Positions 42,001 to 50,784 of a stretch of 64,000 bases of DNA are shown one piece after another. The notes under the pieces are model-generated. The model saw only the letters and a program-made list of their open reading frames with translations, searched no databases and was not told the DNA's origin. Each line of letters opens with the position of its first letter. Position 1 is the first letter of the stretch. The translations under genes were made by a program, and so were the position numbers. This DNA is from Nannochloris sp. 'desiccata' (taxonomy: Eukaryota; Chlorophyta; Trebouxiophyceae; Chlorellales; Chlorellaceae). The DNA lies in the NCBI GenBank assembly GCA_019044685.2, contig JAGTXX020000012.1, positions 744,001 to 808,000 of the forward strand, written 5' to 3'.

Positions 42001-42104
42001 TGTCGTTGCAGGTGAAGAATGACATAGCCACGGCAGCAAAAATTGTGAACGATCCAGCCTTAAGTGCTACCGTAGCAGCTGTACTAGACTATACTATTCT
42101 GTAG
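39015..42104 (+). CDS. Large unknown helical protein, 1029 aa
   Basis: A single-exon frame of 1029 codons. The sequence is rich in Leu, Ala and Ser with repeated amphipathic helical stretches (for example VTLAALTLLEKAAIAIQNEL, FPAALLCPSILLKVLVDD, HLMLEYGVIPALNCAA, AVARLLLHLSLASQAAID), suggesting an alpha-solenoid. There is no signal peptide, catalytic motif, zinc finger or transmembrane span I can name. A low-complexity Ser run occurs near residue 80 and a Lys/Ser-rich linker near 275-295. The frame's length and lack of stops make the gene certain; the function is unknown. It starts 17 bp after the 46-aa ORF. Confidence 0.75.
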   Translation: MAIVGREAWLRQQERTHAMDSARIIPSSITASRLLSMASQMTAILHQLELANASVEDDARMLMNLVAASDPGETSLSSSSSSSIDVTVAVAIALLLRVWSAGTLFENNVQSNEELGIWNAWKVNCPSRGLAAIEKLGWENWIPLLLPWLPRWHTVVAALLPCSTSPHLIRFLITSLARHAEHALLSMHPQDAIPAMKGLDTYLLGSSGSCSCSDARAACVGLEEVLDSWLGRYWKYAVDGDSEEVFQTACQLRTRLALCFSASSFNATEPEDAERKSIGREKGSTNKSDSPSGSKIEVTKAIWQQILYLNSPVYCKMKSGGFTGGTGPSPDNRFAIGLAAHIAVSALFLQDTTVNRLPLAHDTLKKSSIFSDADPTSPARVTLAALTLLEKAAIAIQNELGVTNSVVAEEEDKRRSSDPLLYTQSLDILPSLIWTISSLVPTLHQKQELLEVFPGKGASSTAAVTMFPAARSLLESDTRSTALMSFRQWALKETIALSNLVRTDEVFSKIKVLGEEGPGMDAAVHAVFPAALLCPSILLKVLVDDATGQRGKAMLFAGILQQLPTLRSVVNCSTDPRCMMNNSQPILLQLLRSRFEASATASLSEDQWSALQHCIVTLCSPSTMNPFPSAPTMPSGTSAPAVSPHLMLEYGVIPALNCAATTPVKSAEHLAMLLKLSRLLLELASTSSSAILSFRTVCSQLSSVSSKFLDFSSRRIDLNSLCLLLPREVIEEAYAVAQLCGTYTSSSLSNLSKLSQSGGRGDTGISSGGIIWERNDALCNSLALCIASNDREIGRIALSKVLDGIEPSQIKDALVVACAVMLACCAAEEASKLYTSLKDAVYYTLLRTGDSTISESIFFKKQSKGEEVDGNTLVSGSTLQGAVIELLCRAVHAVAFIPGLIPIAGEEIPIGSTPSQLRCRAVARLLLHLSLASQAAIDTAASSPASLKGALIARIFIEISRCAASISEYYDVSTLHVCLMQLVHGMKQELANTLELSLQVKNDIATAAKIVNDPALSATVAAVLDYTIL

Positions 42105-42411
42105 AATTGTATAAGCTGCATTTGTTTAATGAACCCTTGTTACCTGTATGGCCACTGCTTTCTATTTTGTGAGCATTCAATTTATTCATTAATAAATCCA
42201 TTTTTATATCATCAAGACAAGAAGAGTGCAACATGCAACAACCCCTGAAAAAGCAAGCAGTGCGTTATCTTCAAGGGAAAATCTAACAGTTAACAAAAGA
42301 TAGGAAGGGCCAAAGAGGGAAGAACAAGACGAACGATGGGGCAAAACAACAGCAGGACCTTTTTTTATTTTAGATAATTGTTAATTCCTCTGCTCTTTCT
42401 TTTCTCTCCAA
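42105..42411. other. Tail-to-tail spacer
   Basis: 307 bp of AT-rich and purine-rich sequence between the 1029-aa gene and the peroxiredoxin gene. Nothing further recognised. Confidence 0.5.
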
Positions 42412-43296
42412 TTACAAAGCACTAAGGATGTCGTCCGCAGAACTGACAGTGAATGCACCGCCTTCTTCTAAGTTAAGCACCTTAACGGCACCATCATCCA
42501 CAAGCATAGCATATCTCCTGGATCTCACACCAAGACCCTTGTCGTTGAGATCAAGCTCAGCTCCAATGGCCTTGGCAAAGACGGCACTGCCATCAGCAAG
42601 CATGAGAATCTTACCGTCAGCACCAACAGACTTGCCCCAAGCATCCATAACAAAGGCATCATTCACGCTAATGCATGCAATGGTATCGACGCCCTTGCTT
42701 TTAAGCTCATCAGCCTTTTCGATGAATCCAGGAAGGTGCTTTAAAGAACAGGTAGGTGTGAAAGCGCCTGGCACAGCAAAAAGAACAACCTTTTTGCCCT
42801 TGGTGAGATTACCAACAGTGATCTCCTGCATGTTGCCTTCTGCGTCGAAGAAGTTGAACTTGAGATCGGCGGGGAGCTGCAGAAGGGGGAAGGGGGGTGA
42901 AGAAGGGGAGTGAGAAAAAGAGGATCCAATGGCGGCACCAAGAGAGATTTATTTTTTTGGTTTTTAGGATAGTTGTGCCGGGAACCCAGAACAATAGAAT
43001 TGCCATCGCCCATCTTTAGATTAAATTTCTAATATACTATAGCCAACATACCTTGTCTCCTACGGCAAGAGCCTCGATCTTCATAAACCTGCTGCCAGAA
43101 CGACGGACAATCTGCAAGGTGGAGGAGCGTATCGGTTAATTAACCATCAGATTAGATTATTAAACGCTTGCTCTATACCAGATCTAGTCTAAATTCTACT
43201 CACCATGCGCTGAGACACAATCTGGCCAGTCATTGTTTTATTGCCAAGAGCAGGCATGGCCCTCATAGGGGCACGAGCGAGAATCTGCTGCTGCAT
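42412..43296 (-). CDS. Type II (Prx5-like) peroxiredoxin, probably organellar
   Basis: A 205-aa protein in three exons: 43204-43296, 43052-43111, 42412-42876, with introns of 92 and 175 nt (GTGAGT...TTGCAG; GTATGT...CTGCAG). It reduces hydrogen peroxide and alkyl hydroperoxides with glutaredoxin or thioredoxin. The peroxidatic Cys is in [19 protein letters not shown] and a second Cys in [16 protein letters not shown] is placed as the resolving Cys of type II enzymes. The domain ends with [20 protein letters not shown]. The first ~45 residues are Arg/Gln/Met-rich and basic, consistent with a plastid (PrxII E) or mitochondrial (PrxII F) transit peptide; which one cannot be told. Confidence 0.92.
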
Positions 43297-43487
43297 TTTT
43301 TCTCTGTATCTGTGAGTTAAGTTATCAATTGCCTGGATGTGCCATGAACTCAACACTTTATTGACCCATCTAATTTAGTGAGATTGCTGCCAGCGTGCTC
43401 TCCCTGGGCAGCGCAGCACCCCTTTTTTTAGGTTTACTTTTACAAATCTTTATCTTTTATTCCATGCTACACTATCCTACATTCACT

Positions 43488-44326
43488 CTAAGCAGCTCGT
43501 AGAGCTTCTATTTTCTTTGCTAGATCACTCTCTTTCTCATTTTTGTCTAAGTTTTCCTGCCGCCGTGCCGGCACCGCCGACTGCGGAGTATCAACCATCT
43601 TCGACGCCAATTCTGCTCCTACCTCTTCTAAAACTTGCTGGAATATCATATTAGACTCTTCTCCTATATCATCCGTGTCTAATGCTGCATCGAGAGCCTC
43701 ATCCAACATGCTTTGCTGCATGCTTTGGATTTCCGACTGCTTCCCAAATTGTTTCATATTTTGTTGAAGCTTTCCTGGGTCTACAGCAGTGCCTACTGCA
43801 CTCATAGCTTTGCCTGCTTGTTGTAGAGAGCTTGCCATGACTGCATTACTTGCTGCCGTCTGCAATTAAAAGCGAGGGAGGCAAAGATGGATTCAAAGAA
43901 TTAGTGGCGGTGTTCTGCGGAGGTTTGAAGGAGGTATTATAATTAACTCACCGAGAGCGTAGCACTGACACCACCGATACCTGCTCGTGTTATCTGTATC
44001 CGTTTTGTGTGTTCCTTTAACCGTACCATTTGTTGGGCTAGCATGCGAACAGAGGCGTCATTGCCTGCTCTTGCCGCTGCTCTGATCTCTTCTGTCAGTT
44101 TTGCTTCCTCTCTTTTCATATCCTACGAGAATATGTTTGCAAGTATGCTGTTCAGTATCACTGCAATTCTTAGAATTAAGCAAAGGGGAAGGTTGCTTAC
44201 CGTTAGCTCACGATCAAGCTCTCGAATGCTGTCCTTCACATTTTGCTTGCTGGACTTTAACACATCTTTCGGCCCCCTGGTGGCAAACAATCGCATATTT
44301 GGTTTGCTAATATTGGTTTGTTGCAT
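43488..44326 (-). CDS. CHMP2: CHMP2/VPS2 ESCRT-III subunit
   Basis: A 222-aa protein in three exons: 44201-44326, 43952-44122, 43488-43859, with introns of 78 and 92 nt. ESCRT-III subunits polymerise on membranes for endosomal budding, cytokinesis and nuclear-envelope repair. The helical core is basic at the N-terminus (VLKSSKQNVKDSIRELDREL, then MVRLKEHTKRIQITRAGI). The acidic C-terminal half includes QSMLDEALDAALDTDDIGEE and QVLEEVGAELASKMVD, which matches CHMP2B most closely. The final helix SDLAKKIEALRAA is a MIT-interacting motif that recruits Vps4. Confidence 0.9.
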
Positions 44327-44467
44327 AAGTTCTTGCCGTCTTTGGACGAGTAGATGGCTTTAAGTTTCAAAACTGGGCGCTGTTGCCAAATGCCAGAGGC
44401 CTCTCACTCGGCTGATCAAAAATACGACAATTTCACAACGCTCTGCATTATCTTTTCTTTTAGCATC
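44327..44467. promoter_or_regulatory. Short bidirectional promoter CHMP2/MoaC
   Basis: Only 141 bp separate the divergent start codons, so both promoters must overlap. An in-frame upstream ATG for MoaC at 44354 lies within it. Confidence 0.5.
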
Positions 44468-45439
44468 ATGCAGAGGCTCAGACTACATCAGCTGAGCAGT
44501 GCATGGCAACTTTGTCGCACCCAGCGATCTGAATTGGTGAGGATTTAGTATTTGCATTTCCTTTGAGGATTATTTTCCTCCAAAATATAAGAATACCCAA
44601 TGATTTAAACTATAACTTAAAATCTGTCAAGTTTACAGTTCCGAGAAGTCTGCGGTTGCCGCTTTTACTCAGATGTTGTTCTTCCCCCGCCAGCCGTCCC
44701 GCCCATCGATCCTGCAAGGCTCGCCACTGAGGCTGAAGTTATGAACCAGGAACTGAATAAATTCTTCGGAACTACTGACAATGGTGAAGACCCATTTTCC
44801 TCTCACGGGGGTAGTAGTAGTATCTCTGGCAGTAATGAGACCTTAGAAACACCTCCCCTTAACACAGGAGACAGCCAACTACCTCATAAAAGTAGAAGAG
44901 TACCCGCTACTGCAGGGCTGCTATCCAATCAATATGTATCAAGTAGTGGAATTAATTCTCCTAGACTTACGCACGCAGATGAGACTGGAAAGGCAGCGAT
45001 GGTTGATGTCGGTGGTAAAAAAGAAACCACCCGCTCAGCCACTGCCACTGTTCGTGTATTCCTTGGCTATACCGCATTTTCTCTAGTAGCAGCAAATCAA
45101 GTAGCAAAAGGGGATGTCCTTACTGTAGCACAGCTCGCTGGAATCATGGGTGCAAAGCATACCGCCACCCTCATTCCTCTGTGCCACCCGCTGCTGCTCT
45201 CTCATGTGGAGGTGCTGCTAGAGTTAAACAGCAGCCATCAGTCGATAGATATACTAGCTACAGCAGCTACAACAGGTCCGACTGGAGTTGAAATGGAAGC
45301 GATGACAGCTGCTGCTGTATCAGCCCTTACGGTGTACGATATGTGTAAAGCAGCCAGCAAGAAGATTGAGATTACAGACTTGAAGCTGGTGAAAAAGAGT
45401 GGAGGCAAGAGTGGTGATTGGGTTAGGAATCGGCATTAG
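44468..45439 (+). CDS. MOAC: Cyclic pyranopterin monophosphate synthase (MoaC/CNX3)
   Basis: A 289-aa protein in two exons, 44468-44536 and 44639-45439, with a 102-nt intron (GTGAGG...GTTTACAG). With the MoaA homologue it makes cyclic pyranopterin monophosphate, the first step of molybdenum cofactor synthesis, in mitochondria of plants. The N-terminus (MQRLRLHQLSSAWQLCRTQR) looks like a mitochondrial presequence. The MoaC domain fills the last ~155 residues: MVDVGGKKETTRSATATVRV with catalytic Asp and Lys, HTATLIPLCHPLLLSHV, and TGVEMEAMTAAAVSALTVYD followed by MCKAASK. Residues 60-130 form a linker. An upstream in-frame Met at 44354 is possible but gives a less presequence-like start. Confidence 0.93.
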
Positions 45440-45722
45440 ATTAGGTGGAATTTAGGTGGGGCAGCCGGCGATGCTATTTTGGGCGCAATGATGGCGAATC
45501 CTCGATTGACTCAGCATTTCGCGAAGTTACTAAGAATCTCGCAAAGCATCTGAGGCCAGGCGATGTCTGCCGCATAATAAATATCGCATCTTAGCACATT
45601 GTTTTAATATAATATTATAGGTTACAGAACGCCCGTCGACGTTAACCGAGGGATAGTAGAGTTAACATTCCCTCCAACCAAGCTATTGCATTGTAAAACC
45701 TTAGTCTTAGCATAGGCTAGTT

Positions 45723-47098
45723 ATGTGCCGCGTGACGATGGGCGAGAAGCTTGTAGCAACCCCTTCGTATGGATCATTGCTTCATTTTGATTTAGAGGTA
45801 CGTCTGCAGCGGGTGGTGTCAACAATTTTGGCAAGAATTCCAGGAGGCATTAGTTGAGCGTGCGCCCGACACCTGCCTCACTAGCGGCTTCCCTCGGTCG
45901 TCTTATATTGCTCTACTATTTGTATGCAGGATGATGCTAGCGATGAAAGGCAGAACGAATGGCAGAGAGCGAACCTTTTAGCTCAACTATCGATCCTCAA
46001 GGTTCAGGTTTCTTCTTGCTTGGTCTCCGAGAGCCTCTATCACACAAAAGTAAGTTAGTAGTGGCTTTATTCTTGGTTACGAGGCAGCCATATAGACCAT
46101 GCATGCAGCTTAAAATTCACCAACATGGCATGGCGATGACCGCAACCGAACTTCTCTGTATGATGCTCACCCTTCTTTCCTAAATTTTCTCATTGCAGTT
46201 GCGCCATGACGTTAGGAGAATGACGCGGGGTTTGGTATTAGAAGACGGTGTCATTGATCCAGTCGTCTTAGCTACCAAGCTTAGTGGAGTGGGCTACAGG
46301 GTCAACATCCGCTCTGCTCTGGGCGGTCAAGCAGGCTCAGCCGAGTGCTTTTACAATTTGCGTAATGAATTTTTAATAACCTCAGGTGACGAAGAAGAAG
46401 ACGGCCATTATATCATTGAAGCGAATTTTCGGGGCCATTTCTCTATTCCCCAGCCTACTGATCGGTATGCTGGGCTCTTGGAGATGGTGCCCGAGGAAGT
46501 TGTCCTCTCCCCCACGATGCTAAGCCGATTAGTCAACCTTCTCTGCTCTGAAATGTCTCTGGCTTTCCAAGAACGTGGGTTATCTTTGCCACCTTGGCGC
46601 CAAGGGAAAAGCTTACTTAGTAAATGGCTTCCTTCCAAGTCTAAAGACTTTGATATGAGTTCCCCTTCAGGATCACCTCGTGCTGCAGGCGTCTATGCTG
46701 CTGGCTCATCTCCTCAGTATTCCGGTGAGCTGAACATCAGTGGTCTTTCTTCCGGTATCTTGACCCCTTCTATGCTTTTGGGGGATGATTCTCCTCGTGC
46801 TGTGCTTCGTGGGGCAGCCGCCTGTTTAGCAAGCGGTGGTGGTAGTGCAGCAACTCCCCTTGCTGTCCGCCCAAATACAAAACAACGCTCGTTGTTGACC
46901 TCAGACTTGATAGCTTCAGGAAGTGTGACCCCGAAAGCATCCACAGCGGAGAAACAAGAGGCGGTATCAGCACGTACTGGCCGCGAAGGGGCCTCTACAA
47001 AGCCACCTGCCCTCAGAGGGAACCTGGGTTGGGCCACCCCACCTATCCGCAGAGTAAAGATGGCTGGCGTCCCTGCTTCTGCTGTCAGAACTAAGTAA
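45723..47098 (+). CDS. DUF506 (PDDEXK-like) protein
   Basis: A 364-aa protein in three exons: 45723-45797, 45930-46049, 46199-47098, with introns of 132 and 149 nt. The exon 2 donor used is AAA/GTAAGT, which keeps the frame; a GTTCAG nearer the start is a weaker alternative. The central domain matches plant DUF506 (PF04720): SGVGYRVNIRSALGGQ, HYIIEANFRGHFSIPQPTDR, and LSLPPWRQGKSLLSKWLPSK with its 'PPWR...KW' signature. The family is annotated as PDDEXK nuclease-like but its activity is unproven; some plant members respond to stress or act in root-hair growth. The C-terminal 130 residues are Ser/Thr/Pro-rich and probably disordered. Confidence 0.85.
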
Positions 47099-48091
47099 TT
47101 ATACGACGTATCTATTATAATATCTATTAAATTAGATAGATAATAGCTCCTAGATGAACAAATACTACGACACGTACTACAGAATAAAAGAAAGAATCAA
47201 CCCGCTACTAGTCAGATAGAATATCAACCTTCAAATTAAATAAACCAGGCGAATACTACTACGACGCCCTGCATCTCCTTCCCAAATCGTCCCTCTGCAT
47301 GGTGATGACCATGATGATGTTGATACATCCCCCTTTTATACACGCCCATCAATGGATGCGGTACATTTTTGGTGAATCCTACCTGCTGCAAGCCACTTTT
47401 TAAGAAATGGAAAAGTTTCTTGTTTTTGATATTGCCGTGCTGCGCTCTGCTTTGCATACTCTTTCTTTGATGTTTCACCTTCATTTTTTTACCCTTATTT
47501 TGCTTTACACGCTTTATCAACTCTCTTGATTCTGCCTATGCTTTGCTGTTTTCTTCACGGTTGGGCGTAAAAAAGGAAATACCAAGAAAAACAATTTCAT
47601 ATAAAATTTAGACACCGTTCCCCTCCCCTCTTTCTACTAAAAATAATGTTTTCATCTGCACTACGTTTTGCATGCATTGCAATTCTTGTATCAAAGAATT
47701 TTGCATCGGAGCTGAGAACTTAATGATATATTTACTGTTTTTTTGCCAACCCTGCATGTCGCTCAGCGAAAGAGGGGCACGTTTATGTTTCTCTTTCCTG
47801 GCGCCTGTAGGCCTCCTTTTTCCCCTATCTGCGACTATTTAGTATTTTTCATCACCTTTTTTTTTGCTTTAATACTGATTTATGTTGTATATTGGTGCAA
47901 TATACTGCTGCTGAGATGAATAATCATCAAGTTTAAAAATAGAAAACAAAATGAAAACCGCCGCCAAACAAGAATGTTCTGTTTGGTGGAATGATACAAA
48001 AGACAATAACCACAAAAAATTTAATGATACAAGTTACCAATAATAATAACAACACGCAAACAAAGGCGTACTATTGGTACTAAGAATACAA
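47099..48091. other. Longest spacer: tail-to-tail DUF506/L2HGDH
   Basis: 993 bp between two convergent genes, strongly AT-rich. A 94-codon minus frame at 47236-47520 is Lys/His-rich (HHHGHHHAEGRFGKEM) but has only internal ATGs and no family match; I do not call it. No tRNA or structured RNA was recognised. Confidence 0.45.
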
Positions 48092-49390
48092 TCAACTTAA
48101 TTGTCGTTCAACCAGCTTTGCCAGGGCCAGGCTACTCGTCAAACCTGGACTTTCAATTCCAAATAAATTTACAACCCCACCCACGCCATGTACCGATGGA
48201 CCTGCCACTATAAAGTCAGCAGCTGGATGTCCTGGACCTGACACTTTCGGCCGTACCCCCAAATATCCGGGGACCAACGATCCCTGTGGTAAATCCGGGA
48301 AAAAGGATCGAGCAGCTGCTTCAAAGAAAGGTCCTCGTTCGGGGTCAACAGCATAATCTATCTTTTCGGGATGTGTTTTCTGTGGAAGATATTCTACATC
48401 TGGACCGAATCTGATTCCGCCAGAGAGGTCTAGTGTGAGATGAACGCCTAAACCGGCTGTACCTGGCTCAGGAATGGGGTATATTAAGTGATTAAACTTG
48501 GGAATTTCGGGGGTAAGAGGAGGAGATTTCATCATCGATGTGGTCTTCATTTGAGGTGGAGGTGGTGAGAAGACAAAGTAGTTGCCTTTTGCTAGAAATA
48601 ACTCTGGAATCGACTCTTTGGGCAATCCTTCTAGTGTAGAAGCTACATTTTGAGCGTGGAGACCTGCTGCGTTAACTACAAATCGACTTGTTATCGAAAT
48701 TAATTCACCACCCCCGACATCCCTCACTACAGTGGTGCATCTTCCATTTTTATTTTTTTCTCCTACAATTCCACGTTCAACTTTGCTATTAAACGCTACT
48801 GTACCCCCTGCAGATTCAAAATCGTCTAATAAGGAAGCCATCAAACTATGAGAGTCTATGATGCCAGTGGAAGGTGAGAGAACGGCTGAAACACAAGAGA
48901 TATTTGGTTCTAAGGCTTCAACTTGCTCAGACGTGAGCCATTTCAAGTCATCGACTCCATTTAAAGCTGCATTTGTTTGCAACTTCTGCAAAGCAGGGAT
49001 CTGGGCTTCAGTGGTAGCCACTAGAAGCTTACCGAGACGGCGGTGAGGGATCTCACGTTGGGAGCAGTATTCGTACATTAAATGCCTTCCTTTAACGCAC
49101 ATTTGTGCTTTTAGAGAATTTTTGGGATAGTATATACCAGCATGGATGACTTCGCTGGAACGAGAGCTAATTTCTGAACCGAAGCTTTGTGCAGCGTCGA
49201 TGAGAAGTACATCCCGGCCAGCAGAAGCCAACTGCCGAGCGATTGCGAGACCAATTACACCTGCACCGATGACGAGAACTTCTGTGTCTGTCTCAGCACC
49301 AGCACCAGCGCTAAAGGTTCTGTTTAAGAGACTGGTAGTGGGAGTTTGCTTGAAGAGGCGTGCCGGAAATGATGAACAAACAGCCCTCAT
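48092..49390 (-). CDS. L2HGDH: L-2-hydroxyglutarate dehydrogenase
   Basis: A single-exon 432-aa FAD enzyme of the DAO superfamily that oxidises L-2-hydroxyglutarate to 2-oxoglutarate in mitochondria. The N-terminal ~33 residues (MRAVCSSFPARLFKQTPTTS) resemble a mitochondrial presequence. The dinucleotide fold follows: VLVIGAGVIGLAIARQLA. Family blocks are SEISSRSSEVIHAGIYYP, LKAQMCVKGRHLMYEYC, SPSTGIIDSHSLMASLL, and near the end GLGVHLTLDLSGGIRFGPDV and GVGGVVNLFGIESPGLTSSL. Length and motif order match plant and animal L2HGDH. Confidence 0.93.
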   Translation of the reverse strand: MRAVCSSFPARLFKQTPTTSLLNRTFSAGAGAETDTEVLVIGAGVIGLAIARQLASAGRDVLLIDAAQSFGSEISSRSSEVIHAGIYYPKNSLKAQMCVKGRHLMYEYCSQREIPHRRLGKLLVATTEAQIPALQKLQTNAALNGVDDLKWLTSEQVEALEPNISCVSAVLSPSTGIIDSHSLMASLLDDFESAGGTVAFNSKVERGIVGEKNKNGRCTTVVRDVGGGELISITSRFVVNAAGLHAQNVASTLEGLPKESIPELFLAKGNYFVFSPPPPQMKTTSMMKSPPLTPEIPKFNHLIYPIPEPGTAGLGVHLTLDLSGGIRFGPDVEYLPQKTHPEKIDYAVDPERGPFFEAAARSFFPDLPQGSLVPGYLGVRPKVSGPGHPAADFIVAGPSVHGVGGVVNLFGIESPGLTSSLALAKLVERQLS

Positions 49391-49693
49391 TGCAACTGTT
49401 GCTTCGTTATAGCACCATCGCAGCTACTAGTGTGATAATTAAAAGCTCCCTTAATATTCTGAAACGCACAACCTAGCGTGAAATGCACTATTTTACAGCC
49501 TTTTTCGAAAAGAAGAATTGAAAAGAATGCTATGGAAGTTTGAAGGTCGATATTTCGTTCGGGAACCCTCTCTTTTCTGCCATTGAATTATGGCATTGAA
49601 CTGTAAATACCTCTCCGAAACCACCGGAAAAGCAGACTCATCCCTTGCTATTCATTTAAATCCTGTCATTTCTGAAAAATATTAAAATCGAAC
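49391..49693. promoter_or_regulatory. Bidirectional spacer L2HGDH/rhomboid
   Basis: 303 bp between divergent start codons. No specific element recognised. Confidence 0.45.
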
Positions 49694-50680
49694 ATGGCTC
49701 CTGATCCCTTCAACAGCAGTAGAGCGCTTTCATTGCGGACGCCTCCGCTTCCTGTAAGATGCAATACTCTTCCAAATAGGTTCCAGAGAGCGGTACGCAA
49801 CGGCCTTCGCGCTGCTGGAGCTGCAGCATTTACAGGAGGGGCGGTGACCCTCGCCGGAGCCGGGAGTAGACCACTGGGCCTCAAGTACGTCATTTCCTTT
49901 CTATTTACTTCTCAATTTGACCATGAACTGGCATATTTTTAAGCAAATTCCTGACTAAAATATGAAAATTTGTATCCTTCTCTTTCCAGGACTAATGCAG
50001 CAGCACGTGGTCGCAGCCAAAACCCGTCGAGCAACCACGGCCTCCTTCCTCCGATTACTCTTACCAACGGCCTTATCTTAATGAACGCTCTTTTATTCGG
50101 GGCTCAAGTTTTAACTAAAGATGCACTCACCGTTCAAGGCGCCAAAGTAAATTCTCTCATCTTAGCTGGACAGTACTGGAGATTTCTAACCCCCGCCTTT
50201 CTTCATGGAAATTTAATGCATTTAGTAATCAATTGCTATTCTTTAAACAACTTAGCACCCATGGTAGAGACTCTCAGCGGATCTAAGCGATTATTGGCAG
50301 TGTATCTTGTCGCTGCTGTTGGTGGAAATGTAGCTAGTTTCTTCGGGAGTGCAGCTCCGTCATTGGGAGCATCTGGTGCCGTTTTTGGCGTCGGTGGTGC
50401 CTTGGGTATGTATTTTTATCAAAATAAAGAGCTTTGGGGTAAAAAGGCGGACTATATGCTGAAATCTTTATGGCAGACGCTGTTAATTAACCTGGTTTAC
50501 GGGCTAGCTAGTCCCAGGATCGATAATTGGGGCCATCTTGGTGGCTTAGCTGGCGGGGCAGTGGCGGCGTGGTTGTTGGGACCTCGACTTCGATTTAGGA
50601 AGGTAGGACGAGATACGTTTTTGGTGGACCAACCTCCGATTCGTTTGCTAGCGTCACCGACAAGGCAGGTGAAGCTGTAG
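49694..50680 (+). CDS. Rhomboid-family intramembrane protease, plastid type
   Basis: A 293-aa protein in two exons, 49694-49884 and 49990-50680, with a 105-nt intron (AA/GTACGT...CTTTCCAG). The N-terminal ~75 residues are Arg/Ala/Ser-rich, as in a plastid transit peptide. Catalytic Ser is in LGASGAVFGVGGALG and catalytic His in DNWGHLGGLAGG. The first-helix block YWRFLTPAFLHGNLMHLVIN with the conserved Asn supports an active rhomboid. The family cleaves membrane proteins within the bilayer; plant plastid members (RBL10/11) are the closest type. The substrate is unknown. The transposon copy 1 starts 104 bp after its stop codon. Confidence 0.92.
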
Positions 50681-50776
50681 AAGAAGTTTCATATGTGTCG
50701 TTGTAGTTGACCCACTCCAGCTGGTCCTTGTTTTCCTCCTCGGGAAAAGTATTTTTTACTTTTTTTAAATGAACTA

Positions 50777-50784
50777 ATTCAGGA
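50777..50784 (+). repeat. Left target-site duplication of element copy 1
   Basis: ATTCAGGA lies immediately left of the element and recurs at 51540-51547 immediately right of it. An 8-bp duplication is the hallmark of hAT transposition. Confidence 0.9.

Noticed and set aside
47236..47520. A Lys/His-rich 94-codon minus frame in the longest spacer
   Set aside because: It lacks an ATG at its start, has no homologue I recognise, and lies in the probable 3' UTRs of two convergent genes.
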